Shown piece by piece: positions 17,314-26,970 of a stretch of DNA of 64,000 nucleotides (position 1 is its first letter; every line of letters starts with the position of its first letter). The notes under the pieces were generated by a model that saw only the letters and a list, made by a program, of their open reading frames with translations, did no database searches and was not told where the DNA came from. The stretch spans positions 1 to 64,000 of the forward strand of contig DASQFU010000048.1 in the NCBI GenBank assembly GCA_035632955.1, in the 5' to 3' direction. The translations under genes and the position numbers were made by a program. Source of the DNA: DASQFU01 sp035632955. Lineage in GTDB: Bacteria > Eisenbacteria > RBG-16-71-46.

Positions 17314-19134
17314 CTAGGGCGCCAGCACGTCCTCGGGCGGACGGCGGAGCGCGCGGGCGATCGGAATCAGGCTGTACTCGGGATCGGCCCAGCGCGAGCG
17401 GTCGTAGAAGAACGCGAGCCGCAGATCGGGACTCTTCGCGAGCGCGGGATCGGATCGCAGCCGCGCCTCGAACTCTCGCGCCAGGGCGGGGTCGTCGCGC
17501 AGCATCTGCCGCGCGATCGGCTCCATCACGTAGGGCTCGGCGTATTCCTTCTTCTGCAGCACGGTGTCGAAGGCGTTCCAATGGAACAAACCGTCCGGCG
17601 CCTGGGACTCGAACAAGTGCACCGCGACCAGCGCCGAGCGCTGATCGAGCGGCACCCAAAGGTCGCCGGGGCGGAACGTCCGCTGCCGCCGCACCAACTC
17701 GACCTGGATCACGCTGTCGGGAACATGCCCCTCGAACAGCGGCCGCGTCTTCCACGACACGATCCGCTCCTGCTCGACGGTGTCGCTCCAGGCGCGCGTA
17801 AAACGTCGCGTGCGCACGCTGTGGATCGCGAGCCGCTCGGTCGCCGCCGTCCACTCCTGCGGCACAAAGTATCCCACCGGCTGGCGCACCGTGATCTCGG
17901 GCTCGAGCTCCCGGAACAGCGGAATCAGAGTGTCCCACGGTGCAGTGCCGTAGCGCGGAACCGTCGTGCCGAGCACAGCGCTGAACTCGTAGCGCGTCGC
18001 CACGCCCCGGTACGGGAACGGCTCGCTGCGGCTCGTCAGGCGCGACGTCAGATCCACGGTCCGGAGCGCCTGGTCTGCGTTCCGGCCGCGCGCGACGACG
18101 TCGCTCTCGGCCTCGGACACCGCCGATCTCAATGCCGCCGGCCGGGCGTTGATCTCTTCCAGTAGCGCGACCAGGAGGTCGTAGGTGGCGCGCACGCGGC
18201 TCGCGTACGGCTTCAGCACGTGCGTCTCGACCAGCACGCTCGCCCGGCATTGCAGCGACGTGTAGCCGCTCGAAAACCGCGGGGACGTGCCCTCGAACTT
18301 GATCCCGGAGCGCGGATCGTTGGTGGTCACGAAGTCGAGATAGGGCGCCGGCAGATGCCCGATCGCCGCCAACCGCGACACGACGCGTCCTTCGAACGCA
18401 TCGACCAGCCAGCGCGTCACGGGATCGGGCGAGGTCGGCCCGTGGTTGAAGCTGTAGGTCACGTCGTGGCGATAGTCGGCGCCGTTGGTGGTGTGGTTGT
18501 CGACCAGCAGATGTGGCCACCAGCGCGTGTAGACGCGCGACAGCATGGCGCGCATCTCCGGAGCCTCGGCCTTGACGTAGTCGCGATTGAGATTGAGCCC
18601 GATCGGCGTCGCCCGCCACCCCATCTCTTCGGGCCCGTTCTGGTTGATGCGGTTGTAGCGGCTGCGGCGCTCGTGCGCGTCGACCGAGAAGATCGGCAGC
18701 ACCAGCAGCACGACCTCGTCGAGCAGCGCTTCGCGCGTGCGCGTCACCACCATGTCGCGCATCAGCGCGAGCGACGCATCCTTGCCCTCGATCTCGCCGG
18801 AATGAATCCCGTTCTGGATCAGGACGATCGGCTTGCCGAGCGCCAGCGCCTGCTCGGGCGTGAACGCGCGGTCCTTGGACAGGATGACGAGCGGCAGATC
18901 GCGTCCCTGGCCACTCCGGCCGTAGCTCTCGACCTTGACCCATGTCGAGGCGGCCTCGAGCGCGCGGCAGAAACGCATGGTTTCGTCGTAGTCCGCGGTC
19001 TGCCGGTAGGCCGAACGCTCCGCGCGCGTCTTCCAGTAGGCGGGAACCGCGAGCGTGTCGGGTGCGGGTTGGGCGGCGGCGGGCGCCGCGAGGAGAGTCA
19101 GCGCCGCGAGTCGGCGGAGCGTGCGCGAGAGCAT
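17314..19134 (-). CDS. secreted M14-family zinc carboxypeptidase
   Basis: A 606-residue exported metallopeptidase. After a signal peptide (LTLLAAPAAAQ) the M14 domain shows the zinc ligands HSGEIEGKD (HxxE) near residue 110 and His in LLVDNHTTNGAD near 210, and a Glu in ASVLVETHVLKPY near 315 as general base. The C-terminal 250 residues form an extra beta-rich region seen in environmental M14 peptidases. No good ribosome binding site precedes the ATG at 19134. It probably degrades external peptides. The next gene upstream is a secreted protein on the same strand, 58 bases away. Confidence 0.88.
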   Translation of the reverse strand: MLSRTLRRLAALTLLAAPAAAQPAPDTLAVPAYWKTRAERSAYRQTADYDETMRFCRALEAASTWVKVESYGRSGQGRDLPLVILSKDRAFTPEQALALGKPIVLIQNGIHSGEIEGKDASLALMRDMVVTRTREALLDEVVLLVLPIFSVDAHERRSRYNRINQNGPEEMGWRATPIGLNLNRDYVKAEAPEMRAMLSRVYTRWWPHLLVDNHTTNGADYRHDVTYSFNHGPTSPDPVTRWLVDAFEGRVVSRLAAIGHLPAPYLDFVTTNDPRSGIKFEGTSPRFSSGYTSLQCRASVLVETHVLKPYASRVRATYDLLVALLEEINARPAALRSAVSEAESDVVARGRNADQALRTVDLTSRLTSRSEPFPYRGVATRYEFSAVLGTTVPRYGTAPWDTLIPLFRELEPEITVRQPVGYFVPQEWTAATERLAIHSVRTRRFTRAWSDTVEQERIVSWKTRPLFEGHVPDSVIQVELVRRQRTFRPGDLWVPLDQRSALVAVHLFESQAPDGLFHWNAFDTVLQKKEYAEPYVMEPIARQMLRDDPALAREFEARLRSDPALAKSPDLRLAFFYDRSRWADPEYSLIPIARALRRPPEDVLAP

Positions 19135-19192
19135 CGCCGCACGATATCACGGGCGGGACCGACGATTGCCGCCGGCCCCGCCCGCGAATGTG

Positions 19193-21766
19193 TCAACGAA
19201 TCACGCTCACGCGCGCGGTCAGCGAGCGCTCGCCCTGAACGAGCCGCACGACGTACACCCCCGGCTGGAGCGGGCTGCCGTCGTTCAGATTGACGAGATG
19301 CGAGCCGGCGCCGAGCGTGCCGACGGCGCGCTCGCGCACCCGGCGCCCGGCGATGTCCAGCAGCTCGAGCGTGGCGGGCTCGGGGCCGGCGAGCGAGAAC
19401 CCGATCCACAGATCACGATCGGTCGGGTTCGGTCGCGCGCCCTGGAGCGCGAAGCGCGCCGTGCTCGGGACCTCGATCCACGCCTCTCCGCTCAGCACCT
19501 CGCCTTGACCGTCGTCGATGCCGAGACGATAGCCGTAGCGGGAGCCCGGCGCGACGTCACGATCCGCGTACTCGACGAGTCCCGCACCGTTGGGGGCGGG
19601 CGAGGCGATGACGTTCCAATCGCTGGACTCCGTGCGCCGGTACACCGCCGTCGTGACCGGCCGATCCGCCGCCACGTGCCAGACGAGCTGCACGCGGTCG
19701 CTCTCGGCGCTCACGTGCGCGAGCGACACCTGGATCGCGGTGAACGCCAGGTCGACGCGCCCCATGAACACGTCCACGTCGCTGTTGCGGCCGTCGGACC
19801 ACGCCACGTAAACCGCGTCGTTGTTCGCGAACAAGCAGATGTAGTCGCCCTGATTCGGGGCGATGTTGCTGACGATGTTGGTCCAGTCGGTGCGCACGTC
19901 GGTCACCGGCGAGCCCGGCAGCCAGGAGACGCCGCCGTCTTCCGAGCGGGTCAGGAACGTGTGCGAACCGGAGCCGCAAATGGAGGCCGGCGCGTCGCGC
20001 CAGTCGTACCACGCGAGGTAGGGCTTGCCGGCGCTCGACACGCCGACATCGGGCAACCAGTCGTCGCGGTTGGCCGGGCTGTCGCTGGCGCGTACCGGCG
20101 TCGTCCACGACGTGCCGGTGGTGGACGTGGTCGTGAACACGTCGCGATGGTCGCGCGACCGCTCCGTGACCGCGCCGTTGAACCCGGTATCGATGGTGTA
20201 GGCGCCGGTGCCGGCGGGGCCGCCGCTCGAAGGGGTCAAGGATGCGACGCGGAGGAAATAGTCGCCTGTGGTCGGCAGCGTGAACACGACCAGGGCCTGG
20301 CCGTTCGCTTCCGAATCCGAGAACGCGAGCCGGCTGTTCTGGTCGGTGCAGAAGATGCGGAACGAGCAGATGAGGTCGGCGTCGCTCTCGCTCAGGGCGC
20401 AGATGATCGTCTGCCCCGCCGCGCCACTGAACCGGTAGTAGTCGAAGTCGTTGATGTTGCCGATCTGGCCGCTGATGTTCTGGCTGGCCGTGAACAGATC
20501 CGCAGTACCCGGCAGGTCGTTGCTCTCCGACTCGAGGACGGTCGTCGAGGTGCCGAGGTTGTCGTTGTAGAAGTTGATCGATTCGTTCCAGGTCAGATAG
20601 ACTCGGCCCCGGAACGGACCGCTGCTGCGGTCCACGGCGAGGCTCGGGAACGTGATCCCCATGCCGCGGTTGAAACCCGGGGCGCCGGTGCCGAAGTTGG
20701 CGAAGTACGAAGCCGCCGTCACCTGCGAGCCGAACGTGGCCCCCGCGGTCGTCGACTTCCGGACGCGGAAGAAGTCGACGTCAATCGGTCCGATCGCCGC
20801 CCAGACGACATAGAGCTCGCCGTCGGGTCCCATCGCCGGGCGCGATGCCTGGACCAGCCCGGCGTCTCCCGCCGACGAGATCGTGGTCGCCGTGCTCCAG
20901 GCCGCAACGTTGGTCGGGTCGGTCTGGATCTGGAAGTCGATCTGGTTCGCGCTCGGCGTAAAGTTCGTGTACGACACGTAGAGATTACCGCTCGCCGAGT
21001 CGGCGACCACCCAGACCTTGTCGAGGAAGTTGGAGCTGTTGTTCACCGAACGGACCAGCTTCGGCGTCCCCCAGGTGAGCACGCCGCCGACGAACGTGCC
21101 GCGCACGACACCGACGCCGTTGGTGGAGCCCGACGGGTTGCAGAGCGCGGCAAAGTAGAAGGTGCCGGTTTTCTCGTTCACGGTCAGGACCGGATCGCTG
21201 GTCCACTCACCGATGCCACCCGTGACCGGCGGCGCGCCGCCGTCGATCCACGTCTGCCCGCCGTCGTTGGAGTAGGCATAGCCCTGGGTGCTGAGTCCGG
21301 TGTGGAAGCCCTGGCCGTCGTTCCAGGCCGCGATCGCCTGAACGCCCAACGCGGCGATCGACACTTCCGCCTGCCCGGCGTCGGGATTGTCGCCGGCGCG
21401 GTTGTTGAGCTGGCGGTTCGGCGCCAGATTCGCCTGTAGGCGCTCCGGAGCCGGAGCGTCGAAGCGGTGGTCGCGCGCAAGCTGCGCGGCGCCCTGGCGC
21501 CCGCCCGGCTCGCGCATGTCGGCCGGCACGCGGCGGCGCGCTCCGGAACCGGCTGCCGGCGGCTTCGTTTTCGCGAGCTTTCGGGCCCGAGCGAGCCGAT
21601 GCCGCGCCCCTTCCATCAGCTTCGCTCGCTGCGTCTGTTTGAACTGGCGCGCGCGCTGCTCGACGCTCATCTCGCCGGCCGCGGCGCGCAGCGGCGTCTC
21701 GATCAGCGCCGCCGCGAGCACGGCGATGGCGAGCGACGTCCAGCGCGCTCGGAATCGGAGAGTCAT
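19193..21766 (-). CDS. large secreted protein with BNR-like region, PPC-like domain and FlgD/T9SS-type C-terminal sorting domain
   Basis: An 857-residue protein. The signal peptide (LAIAVLAAALIETPLRAAA) is followed by a Lys/Arg-rich segment. Sialidase/BNR-like repeats come next (YSNDGGQTWIDGG, later TRSEDGGVSWLPG), then a region typical of a bacterial pre-peptidase C-terminal domain (residues about 420-520: NINDFDYYRFSGAAGQT, TGDYFLRVAS). The last 80 residues are a FlgD/type IX-like domain, ARPNPTDRDLWIGFSL to GVYVVRLVQGERSLTARVSVIR in pieces. AAGGAAG upstream supports the ATG at 21766. It is probably a cell-surface or released protein; no catalytic centre is evident. Confidence 0.85.
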   Translation of the reverse strand: MTLRFRARWTSLAIAVLAAALIETPLRAAAGEMSVEQRARQFKQTQRAKLMEGARHRLARARKLAKTKPPAAGSGARRRVPADMREPGGRQGAAQLARDHRFDAPAPERLQANLAPNRQLNNRAGDNPDAGQAEVSIAALGVQAIAAWNDGQGFHTGLSTQGYAYSNDGGQTWIDGGAPPVTGGIGEWTSDPVLTVNEKTGTFYFAALCNPSGSTNGVGVVRGTFVGGVLTWGTPKLVRSVNNSSNFLDKVWVVADSASGNLYVSYTNFTPSANQIDFQIQTDPTNVAAWSTATTISSAGDAGLVQASRPAMGPDGELYVVWAAIGPIDVDFFRVRKSTTAGATFGSQVTAASYFANFGTGAPGFNRGMGITFPSLAVDRSSGPFRGRVYLTWNESINFYNDNLGTSTTVLESESNDLPGTADLFTASQNISGQIGNINDFDYYRFSGAAGQTIICALSESDADLICSFRIFCTDQNSRLAFSDSEANGQALVVFTLPTTGDYFLRVASLTPSSGGPAGTGAYTIDTGFNGAVTERSRDHRDVFTTTSTTGTSWTTPVRASDSPANRDDWLPDVGVSSAGKPYLAWYDWRDAPASICGSGSHTFLTRSEDGGVSWLPGSPVTDVRTDWTNIVSNIAPNQGDYICLFANNDAVYVAWSDGRNSDVDVFMGRVDLAFTAIQVSLAHVSAESDRVQLVWHVAADRPVTTAVYRRTESSDWNVIASPAPNGAGLVEYADRDVAPGSRYGYRLGIDDGQGEVLSGEAWIEVPSTARFALQGARPNPTDRDLWIGFSLAGPEPATLELLDIAGRRVRERAVGTLGAGSHLVNLNDGSPLQPGVYVVRLVQGERSLTARVSVIR

Positions 21767-21821
21767 CGGGTCTTCCTTTCGAAGCAGGGCGAGGGAGCGA
21801 CGCGAATCGCACCCGTTCATA

Positions 21822-22640
21822 TCAAGGGCCGGCCGCGGTTGGGGAAGCGCTGGCGAGCGCGGGACCGAACTCCAGAATGAAATGTGAGAGGAGACCGGGC
21901 CAGAGCGAGCCTCCGGCCAAGTCTCGCATCAGTCCCCACCACAAGCCAAGCGGCAAGGAGATACCGACCACGTGGAACAGCCAGGAAGCCGCCGGCACGT
22001 CCACGCCGGGCAGGAAGCGCAGCGAGCGCATGGCCGTGAACGCGAGTGCGGGCACCACCACTCTGGCCCAGCGATTCGTCCGCGGGTCGAGCGAGCCCTG
22101 GAGATATCCGCGGAACAGCAGCTCCTCGGGCAAGGCCGAGCCCACGATCGCGAACACCAGCGCGAACACAAGACTGTCGGGGGTCACGGTCACGATCCCG
22201 GCGGTCACCTCCGCGTAGCGGCGCGCGGAGTAGAAGAACGCGATGCCGACCCCGAGCGCCAGCGTGAGCGCGAAGCGAGTCGGCCGCCCGCCGCGGAATC
22301 CGTAGTCGCGCCAGGCATGGCCCTCGGCGATCGCCATCACCCACACGAACAATCCCAGCGTCACGAACATCACATCCCCGAGTGCGAGCAGCCAGGGACT
22401 GTGCTCGCGCGCGAGCAGCGCGGGAGCGACCACACGGGCGAAGCATCCGGAGCACAAGGCGTACACCAGTGCATAGAACAGCGCCCGGCGCGTGCCGTGC
22501 GCGGAACGGAGCGGCGGGCTTTGCCGGCGGGCCGTCAGGATCGCGAGCCCGGCCACGAGCAGCAGAAAGCCCGCGACCAGAAATCCGAGCAACGGCTGAG
22601 CGTCGGGTGGGGACAGCCTGGCGCCGGCTAGGAACGCCAA
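21822..22640 (-). CDS. CPBP-family intramembrane protease-like protein
   Basis: A 272-residue polytopic membrane protein with about seven hydrophobic segments. PEELLFRGYLQG carries the EExxxR motif of CPBP (Abi/Rce1-like) proteases, and LWPGLLSHFILEF supplies the third-motif His. The second motif is unusual, AFTAMRSLRF instead of FxxxH, so activity is uncertain. The TTG start overlaps the end of the upstream DUF2269-like gene by 13 bases, which implies coupling. Substrates of bacterial CPBP proteins are mostly unknown. Confidence 0.8.
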   Translation of the reverse strand: MAFLAGARLSPPDAQPLLGFLVAGFLLLVAGLAILTARRQSPPLRSAHGTRRALFYALVYALCSGCFARVVAPALLAREHSPWLLALGDVMFVTLGLFVWVMAIAEGHAWRDYGFRGGRPTRFALTLALGVGIAFFYSARRYAEVTAGIVTVTPDSLVFALVFAIVGSALPEELLFRGYLQGSLDPRTNRWARVVVPALAFTAMRSLRFLPGVDVPAASWLFHVVGISLPLGLWWGLMRDLAGGSLWPGLLSHFILEFGPALASASPTAAGP

Positions 22641-23098
22641 CGGAACACCATGAGGATCAGCAGAGCGAGATAGAGCAGGCTCAGGAGGGCGTTGCCGAGA
22701 CGCCAGCGCCGCATCAGACGGTCGAACGCCGGAGCTTCGCCGCCGGCCAGGCTCTGCTTGGCCTGCTGGCGGGCGGCCGAAAGCGCCGGCAGGCTGACGA
22801 ACGCCATGACCAGGAGCGCGAGCAGCCAGAGCGCATTGACCCAGCGAATCCAGTCATCGCTCGCCATCCGATAGCCGAGCCGGACCGAGAGCAGGTTGCC
22901 GAACACGCCGAGCAGCACCAACGAGCCGAGCCCGGCGGTGCGCGACGACAGATGCAGGATGTCGAGCAGCAGCACGCGCTGTCCCCAGTCGGAGGTCGCG
23001 CGCGCCGCGCGGCCGTTCCAGTCCGAGAGCACGAGACTGCCGACGAAACTGAACGCGAAGAACAAGTGCAGGAGCTGCCAGATATTGTCGAGCGGCAT
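22628..23098 (-). CDS. DUF2269-like integral membrane protein
   Basis: A 156-residue protein with four hydrophobic helices. The opening WQLLHLFFAFSFVGSLVLSDW resembles the LHl-xaf-xvG start of DUF2269-type membrane proteins. GGAG six bases before the ATG supports the start. It precedes the CPBP gene in a two-gene overlapping unit. Function is unknown. Confidence 0.7.
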   Translation of the reverse strand: MPLDNIWQLLHLFFAFSFVGSLVLSDWNGRAARATSDWGQRVLLLDILHLSSRTAGLGSLVLLGVFGNLLSVRLGYRMASDDWIRWVNALWLLALLVMAFVSLPALSAARQQAKQSLAGGEAPAFDRLMRRWRLGNALLSLLYLALLILMVFRWRS

Positions 23099-23211
23099 GA
23101 GATCTCCGGGAGGTCGTGCGGGTGGGATGCAACGACGCCACAGACTAACTGCTTGTCAGGAGCTGGTCTAGGAGCGGTCTCACCGGCGCCGGGATCGGCG
23201 GCTCGATCGCT

Positions 23212-25092
23212 TCATGGAGCGCCGGCCGACACGCTCATCCCGAGCATCTGGGCCAGCCTCCGACCCTCCACGTCGTTCGGATTCAGCATCAAGGCCGAGC
23301 GGACTGCCGCGACCGCCTTGGTCCGGTCGCCGGCCTGCATCGCCAGGCGGGCCACCATCATGTGGTGCGCCGGGGAAGGGTTTCCAAGCTCGGCCCCGAG
23401 GCGGTTCAACGAATCCGCTCGCGCGAAATCGCCGCGGTTGTACGCGACCGCGGATCGGTTGATGGCCACCGTGCCGAAGAACTGGTTGGAGCCGGCCGGC
23501 TGCGTGCGCCCCGCGAGATCGAACAGCGAGTCGGCGCTCGCCAAATCCTGAGCCATGAACGATCGCATGCCTTGCCGCAACAACTCGAGCGCGCGCGGCT
23601 CGACCACCATCGCCACGCGCGCACCTTTGGTCTCGAACTCGACCAGCGCGTCGATCGTGCGTTCCATGCCTTCCATGCCGCCGAACTTGTTCCAGGTGAT
23701 CGTGGAGTCGCCGTACCAGACGCGCACCGCGCGCGCCCCCTGGAAGCCGACTTCGCACAACTGCGGCATGCCCCAGAAGCGGACGTCGGCCCCCCGGGGA
23801 AGGCTTGGAAACCGCTGCGTGAGCGCCTCGCGGGTCCCGTCGACCGCATGTTGGAGCCGGACCAGACGCACGAAGGAGATGTGCGACGGCGTTGCCGGAG
23901 GCGTGCCGCTGACGGTCACCGGCGCCGGCGTGGTCAGACCCAACGTGACGAGCCGCAATACCACCCATGCGCCCGCGAGCCAGGGACTGGCGAGACCCAT
24001 CAGTCCGGTGAGCGCGACGCCCAGTCCCAAGGCCGGCAGCGACGCACGCCATGCGTTCCAGTCCGGCAGCAGCAGCGCCAGCGGGGCGCTCGCGAGCACG
24101 AACCATGCGATTCCGCCGAGCAACACCGGCTCGCGCGCCACGAGCCGCGCGCGGGCGGCGCGGCGCGACAGCAGCACCACGGCGGCCACCACGAGCACGC
24201 CATAGAGGGACGCGAAGAACGCGCGCCTTTCACCGGACATTTCTTCCAGGTTCAGATGGGCCACGAGCACGCGCAGGAGAATCCCCGCCACCTCCCCGAA
24301 CGGGAATCCCGACTGCGTCGCGGGCGGCAGCTCGACGCCGCGGGCGCGCGCGATGGTGTACCCGGCCGCCCACAGCACCAGCACGCCGATCGCGAACGCT
24401 CCCGAGATCATCGTGTCGCGCATCCGGCGCGTCCGGAAATACGCCACCACCGGCAGCGCCACCGGCACGATCACGGCGGCATCGTGACTCAGCACCGCTG
24501 CGAGCGCCGCGAGCGCCGCCGTCCATCGCCGCCCGGCCAGGCTCTCGTGGATCGCGCAGGCCACGGCGACCATGGCGAGCAGGTGCTGGGCCGCGCTCGG
24601 CCAGCCGAGCAGCACGCGCGCGGATTCCCCGAGCAGCGGCGAGGCGGCGATGGCCGCAGCCACCGGGGGGGAGAACCCGCGCCGCGCAGAGCGGTAGAGG
24701 AGCACGTAGAGCGCGAACAGCAGCACGGCGTGCAGCAGCGCTGCGCCCCACGGCGCGGCGAGCAGCCAGGGTCCGATCAGCATGAAGTAGAGCTGCCGGC
24801 TGAGCGGCCGCCAGTAATAAGAGGCGCCCATGGAGTCGAAGGGATCGAGCGGGCGCTGGAACCGGAGCCGATCGAGGAACGAATAGTCGTCGACGACGGC
24901 CGTGCCGAGCGGCGCTCCCCGACACGCCCACCACAACGCGGCGAGAAACACGATTCCGAGCGCGAGCCAGGCACTCTCGGGGAGCGCCCGTCCGCGACCG
25001 CCGGCGCTCTTCACGGCCACCGCCGCGGCATGCGGCGCGCGGGCTGGGCTCGGAGGCTTGCGGCGGCGCTCAGTGCGCGAGCGTGTCCGCAT
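23212..25092 (-). CDS. polytopic membrane protein with C-terminal TPR-like region
   Basis: A 626-residue protein with a basic N-terminus, about ten to twelve transmembrane helices (residues 40-390) and a soluble C-terminal part. The loop after the first helix (VVDDYSFLDRLRF) and the Asp/Glu-poor membrane body resemble GT-C type glycosyltransferases or the mannosyltransferase-like proteins common in this kind of genome. The C-terminus has TPR-type helices (NRGDFARADSLNRLGAEL, AGDRTKAVAAVRSAL). It overlaps the end of the GT51 gene by 23 bases, so both are co-expressed. A role in cell-envelope glycan assembly is inference. Confidence 0.7.
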   Translation of the reverse strand: MRTRSRTERRRKPPSPARAPHAAAVAVKSAGGRGRALPESAWLALGIVFLAALWWACRGAPLGTAVVDDYSFLDRLRFQRPLDPFDSMGASYYWRPLSRQLYFMLIGPWLLAAPWGAALLHAVLLFALYVLLYRSARRGFSPPVAAAIAASPLLGESARVLLGWPSAAQHLLAMVAVACAIHESLAGRRWTAALAALAAVLSHDAAVIVPVALPVVAYFRTRRMRDTMISGAFAIGVLVLWAAGYTIARARGVELPPATQSGFPFGEVAGILLRVLVAHLNLEEMSGERRAFFASLYGVLVVAAVVLLSRRAARARLVAREPVLLGGIAWFVLASAPLALLLPDWNAWRASLPALGLGVALTGLMGLASPWLAGAWVVLRLVTLGLTTPAPVTVSGTPPATPSHISFVRLVRLQHAVDGTREALTQRFPSLPRGADVRFWGMPQLCEVGFQGARAVRVWYGDSTITWNKFGGMEGMERTIDALVEFETKGARVAMVVEPRALELLRQGMRSFMAQDLASADSLFDLAGRTQPAGSNQFFGTVAINRSAVAYNRGDFARADSLNRLGAELGNPSPAHHMMVARLAMQAGDRTKAVAAVRSALMLNPNDVEGRRLAQMLGMSVSAGAP

Positions 25093-26878
25093 GCACCGTG
25101 TCGGGGGGAAACAAGACGGCGCGCGCGCGCCCGGCGAGCTCCACCTGCAGGGAATCGGTGGGGGGAAGTGCTGCGGGATCCAGCCAGCCCTTGGCCGTCA
25201 TGGCGCGCCCGATGAAGTGCATCTGCGCCCGCGCGTCGTCGCGCAACGATCCGTCGGGAGCGAATCGGCTTCGCCAGCGGTTCGGCGCCGGGACCACGGT
25301 CGAGAGGAACAGCGCCTGGTCGATCGTCAGATCGCTCGGATCGCGGTCGAAATAGTAGCGGGCGGCTTCACCCGCTCCGTGCACTCCCGGCCCCCACTCG
25401 ATGATGTTGAGGTAGATCTCGAGCAGGCGCTGCTTCGAGAGACCGGTCAGATGTTCGAGCACCCAGGCCAGCACGACTTCCTGCCCTTTGCGCGACAAGG
25501 TGCGCGCGTGGCCGGCGTACAGGTTGCGGGCGAGTTGCATGGTGATCGTGCCGGCGCCGCGCCGAAACGCGCCGGCCTTGAGATTCTCGGCGATTGCCTG
25601 CTTCACCGCTTCGGGGTTGAAGCCGCGATGGCGGAAGAAGCCGCCGTCCTCGTTGGTCACGACCGCGTACACGAGATGCGGCGAGATCCGATCGAGCGGC
25701 CGGAAGGACGGATTCGCCTCCGACAGCTCGCGGACCTGCACCTGGCGGCGGGGAAGCTGGATGGCCGCGACGAACGGGCGGTCGAGGCCGAACAGCGGCA
25801 GAGTGGTCCGCGCGGGATCCAGAACGAGTCGGTGGGGGGTCACGTCGGCCTCGAAAGTGACGCTGTCCGGCTGCGAGAGATCGAGATCGAGAGCCAGCCG
25901 ATAGTCCCACGAGCCTCGCACCTTCACCAGCAACAGCGGTCCGAGCACCGAGGGCGGCAGGCTTCGCACCACCTGGTCTTCCGTCACGCCCTCCGCTCGG
26001 GCCTCGACCTGCAGCGCGGGGCCGCGCCGCTCGAGCCGACCGTGAAGCGCGACCGGCAAGCGGCCGATCGTGATCGTCGTCGAATCGCCGATCGCGACGC
26101 GGCCGGCGAGCCGGCTCTGGTGGAGCGTGCCGCGCATGGTGACCAGCACGGTGTCCACGCGTTTGCGCTCGGGGTCGGAGACCAGAAAGCGTGCACCGCC
26201 CGAAAGTCGGTCATCGCGCCCGTAGGCGAGGCTGAGCGCGAACGGAATCTCGCGCTCCAGCAGCAGAGCGCCGGTGGCCGCGAGCCGGATGCCGCCGCCG
26301 GCCGGGGTGAGGTCGAGCCAGCCGATCCGCACACCACGCCACAGCGCCTCGTCACTCGAGCCGCTCGTGACCTCGAGATCGGTGAAGGACAAACGAGGCA
26401 ACTGCCGGGCGGGCGCGACCGCCAGCCGCACGAGCGCGTCGACGGAGCGTTTCAGGCGTGCCGTGCGCGCCGCCCCAGCCGACCCGCGCCGTCGTGGATC
26501 GGGATCGGGAACCAGCGTATCGGCCACGGCCGCGCGCGCGGCCGGCAGGCGCAAGCGTGCGTGCCACAAATCGAGACTGCCGAGCTGAGGGGAAAGGCGA
26601 AACAGCGAGCCCCACTCGATCGCAACCAGCGCCGAATCGGCCCGAAACAAGGTGTCGCCGCCCGCCCGCCTGCGGAGCTTCAAGCCGCTCACAGCCCAAC
26701 GCCCGGGGCCCTGGCCGCGCAACGCTCGCCACGACGCTTCGAGACCGCGCCCACCGGCCGCGGCGCGGAGCTTGTGGGCGACGAACCCCGACGTCAGAGG
26801 TCCGATCAGGAGCCATGCGAGCAGGAGGACGGCGGCGGCTGCGATCGCCGCGCGCAACGGAGCCGAGGCAAAAGCCAT
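25070..26878 (-). CDS. peptidoglycan glycosyltransferase (GT51) with long AsmA-like N-terminal extension, no transpeptidase domain
   Basis: A 602-residue membrane-anchored protein. One N-terminal transmembrane helix (AAIAAAAVLLLAWLLIGPL) is followed by about 350 residues of repeating beta-rich sequence (LRLAATGALLLEREI, TTITIGRLPVALHGRLERRG) like AsmA/DUF748-type domains. A GT51 domain then spans about 395-560. Its catalytic Glu410-Asp411 lie in VVTNEDGGFFRHRGFN, followed by GAGTITMQLARNLY, RKGQEVVLAWVLE and LLEIYLNIIEWGPGVHGAGEA. It should polymerise lipid II outside the inner membrane. Unlike class A PBPs it has no penicillin-binding domain. It is co-transcribed with the polytopic membrane protein gene. 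Confidence 0.88.
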   Translation of the reverse strand: MAFASAPLRAAIAAAAVLLLAWLLIGPLTSGFVAHKLRAAAGGRGLEASWRALRGQGPGRWAVSGLKLRRRAGGDTLFRADSALVAIEWGSLFRLSPQLGSLDLWHARLRLPAARAAVADTLVPDPDPRRRGSAGAARTARLKRSVDALVRLAVAPARQLPRLSFTDLEVTSGSSDEALWRGVRIGWLDLTPAGGGIRLAATGALLLEREIPFALSLAYGRDDRLSGGARFLVSDPERKRVDTVLVTMRGTLHQSRLAGRVAIGDSTTITIGRLPVALHGRLERRGPALQVEARAEGVTEDQVVRSLPPSVLGPLLLVKVRGSWDYRLALDLDLSQPDSVTFEADVTPHRLVLDPARTTLPLFGLDRPFVAAIQLPRRQVQVRELSEANPSFRPLDRISPHLVYAVVTNEDGGFFRHRGFNPEAVKQAIAENLKAGAFRRGAGTITMQLARNLYAGHARTLSRKGQEVVLAWVLEHLTGLSKQRLLEIYLNIIEWGPGVHGAGEAARYYFDRDPSDLTIDQALFLSTVVPAPNRWRSRFAPDGSLRDDARAQMHFIGRAMTAKGWLDPAALPPTDSLQVELAGRARAVLFPPDTVHADTLAH

Positions 26879-26970
26879 GATGGATGATGAACTCTAGCCG
26901 CTCGCGGAAGGAGAAGCGAGGGCCGCGCGTCCTGGTTCGAAGCGTCGTCGGCTGCGTTCGTTGCCGCGAC

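Noticed and set aside
19055..21439. Long plus-strand open frame of nearly 800 codons antisense to the secreted sorting-domain protein
   Set aside because: Its composition (runs of Arg, Asp, Gly, Val) is that of an antisense shadow in high-GC DNA, while the minus-strand frame shows a signal peptide and recognisable domains.
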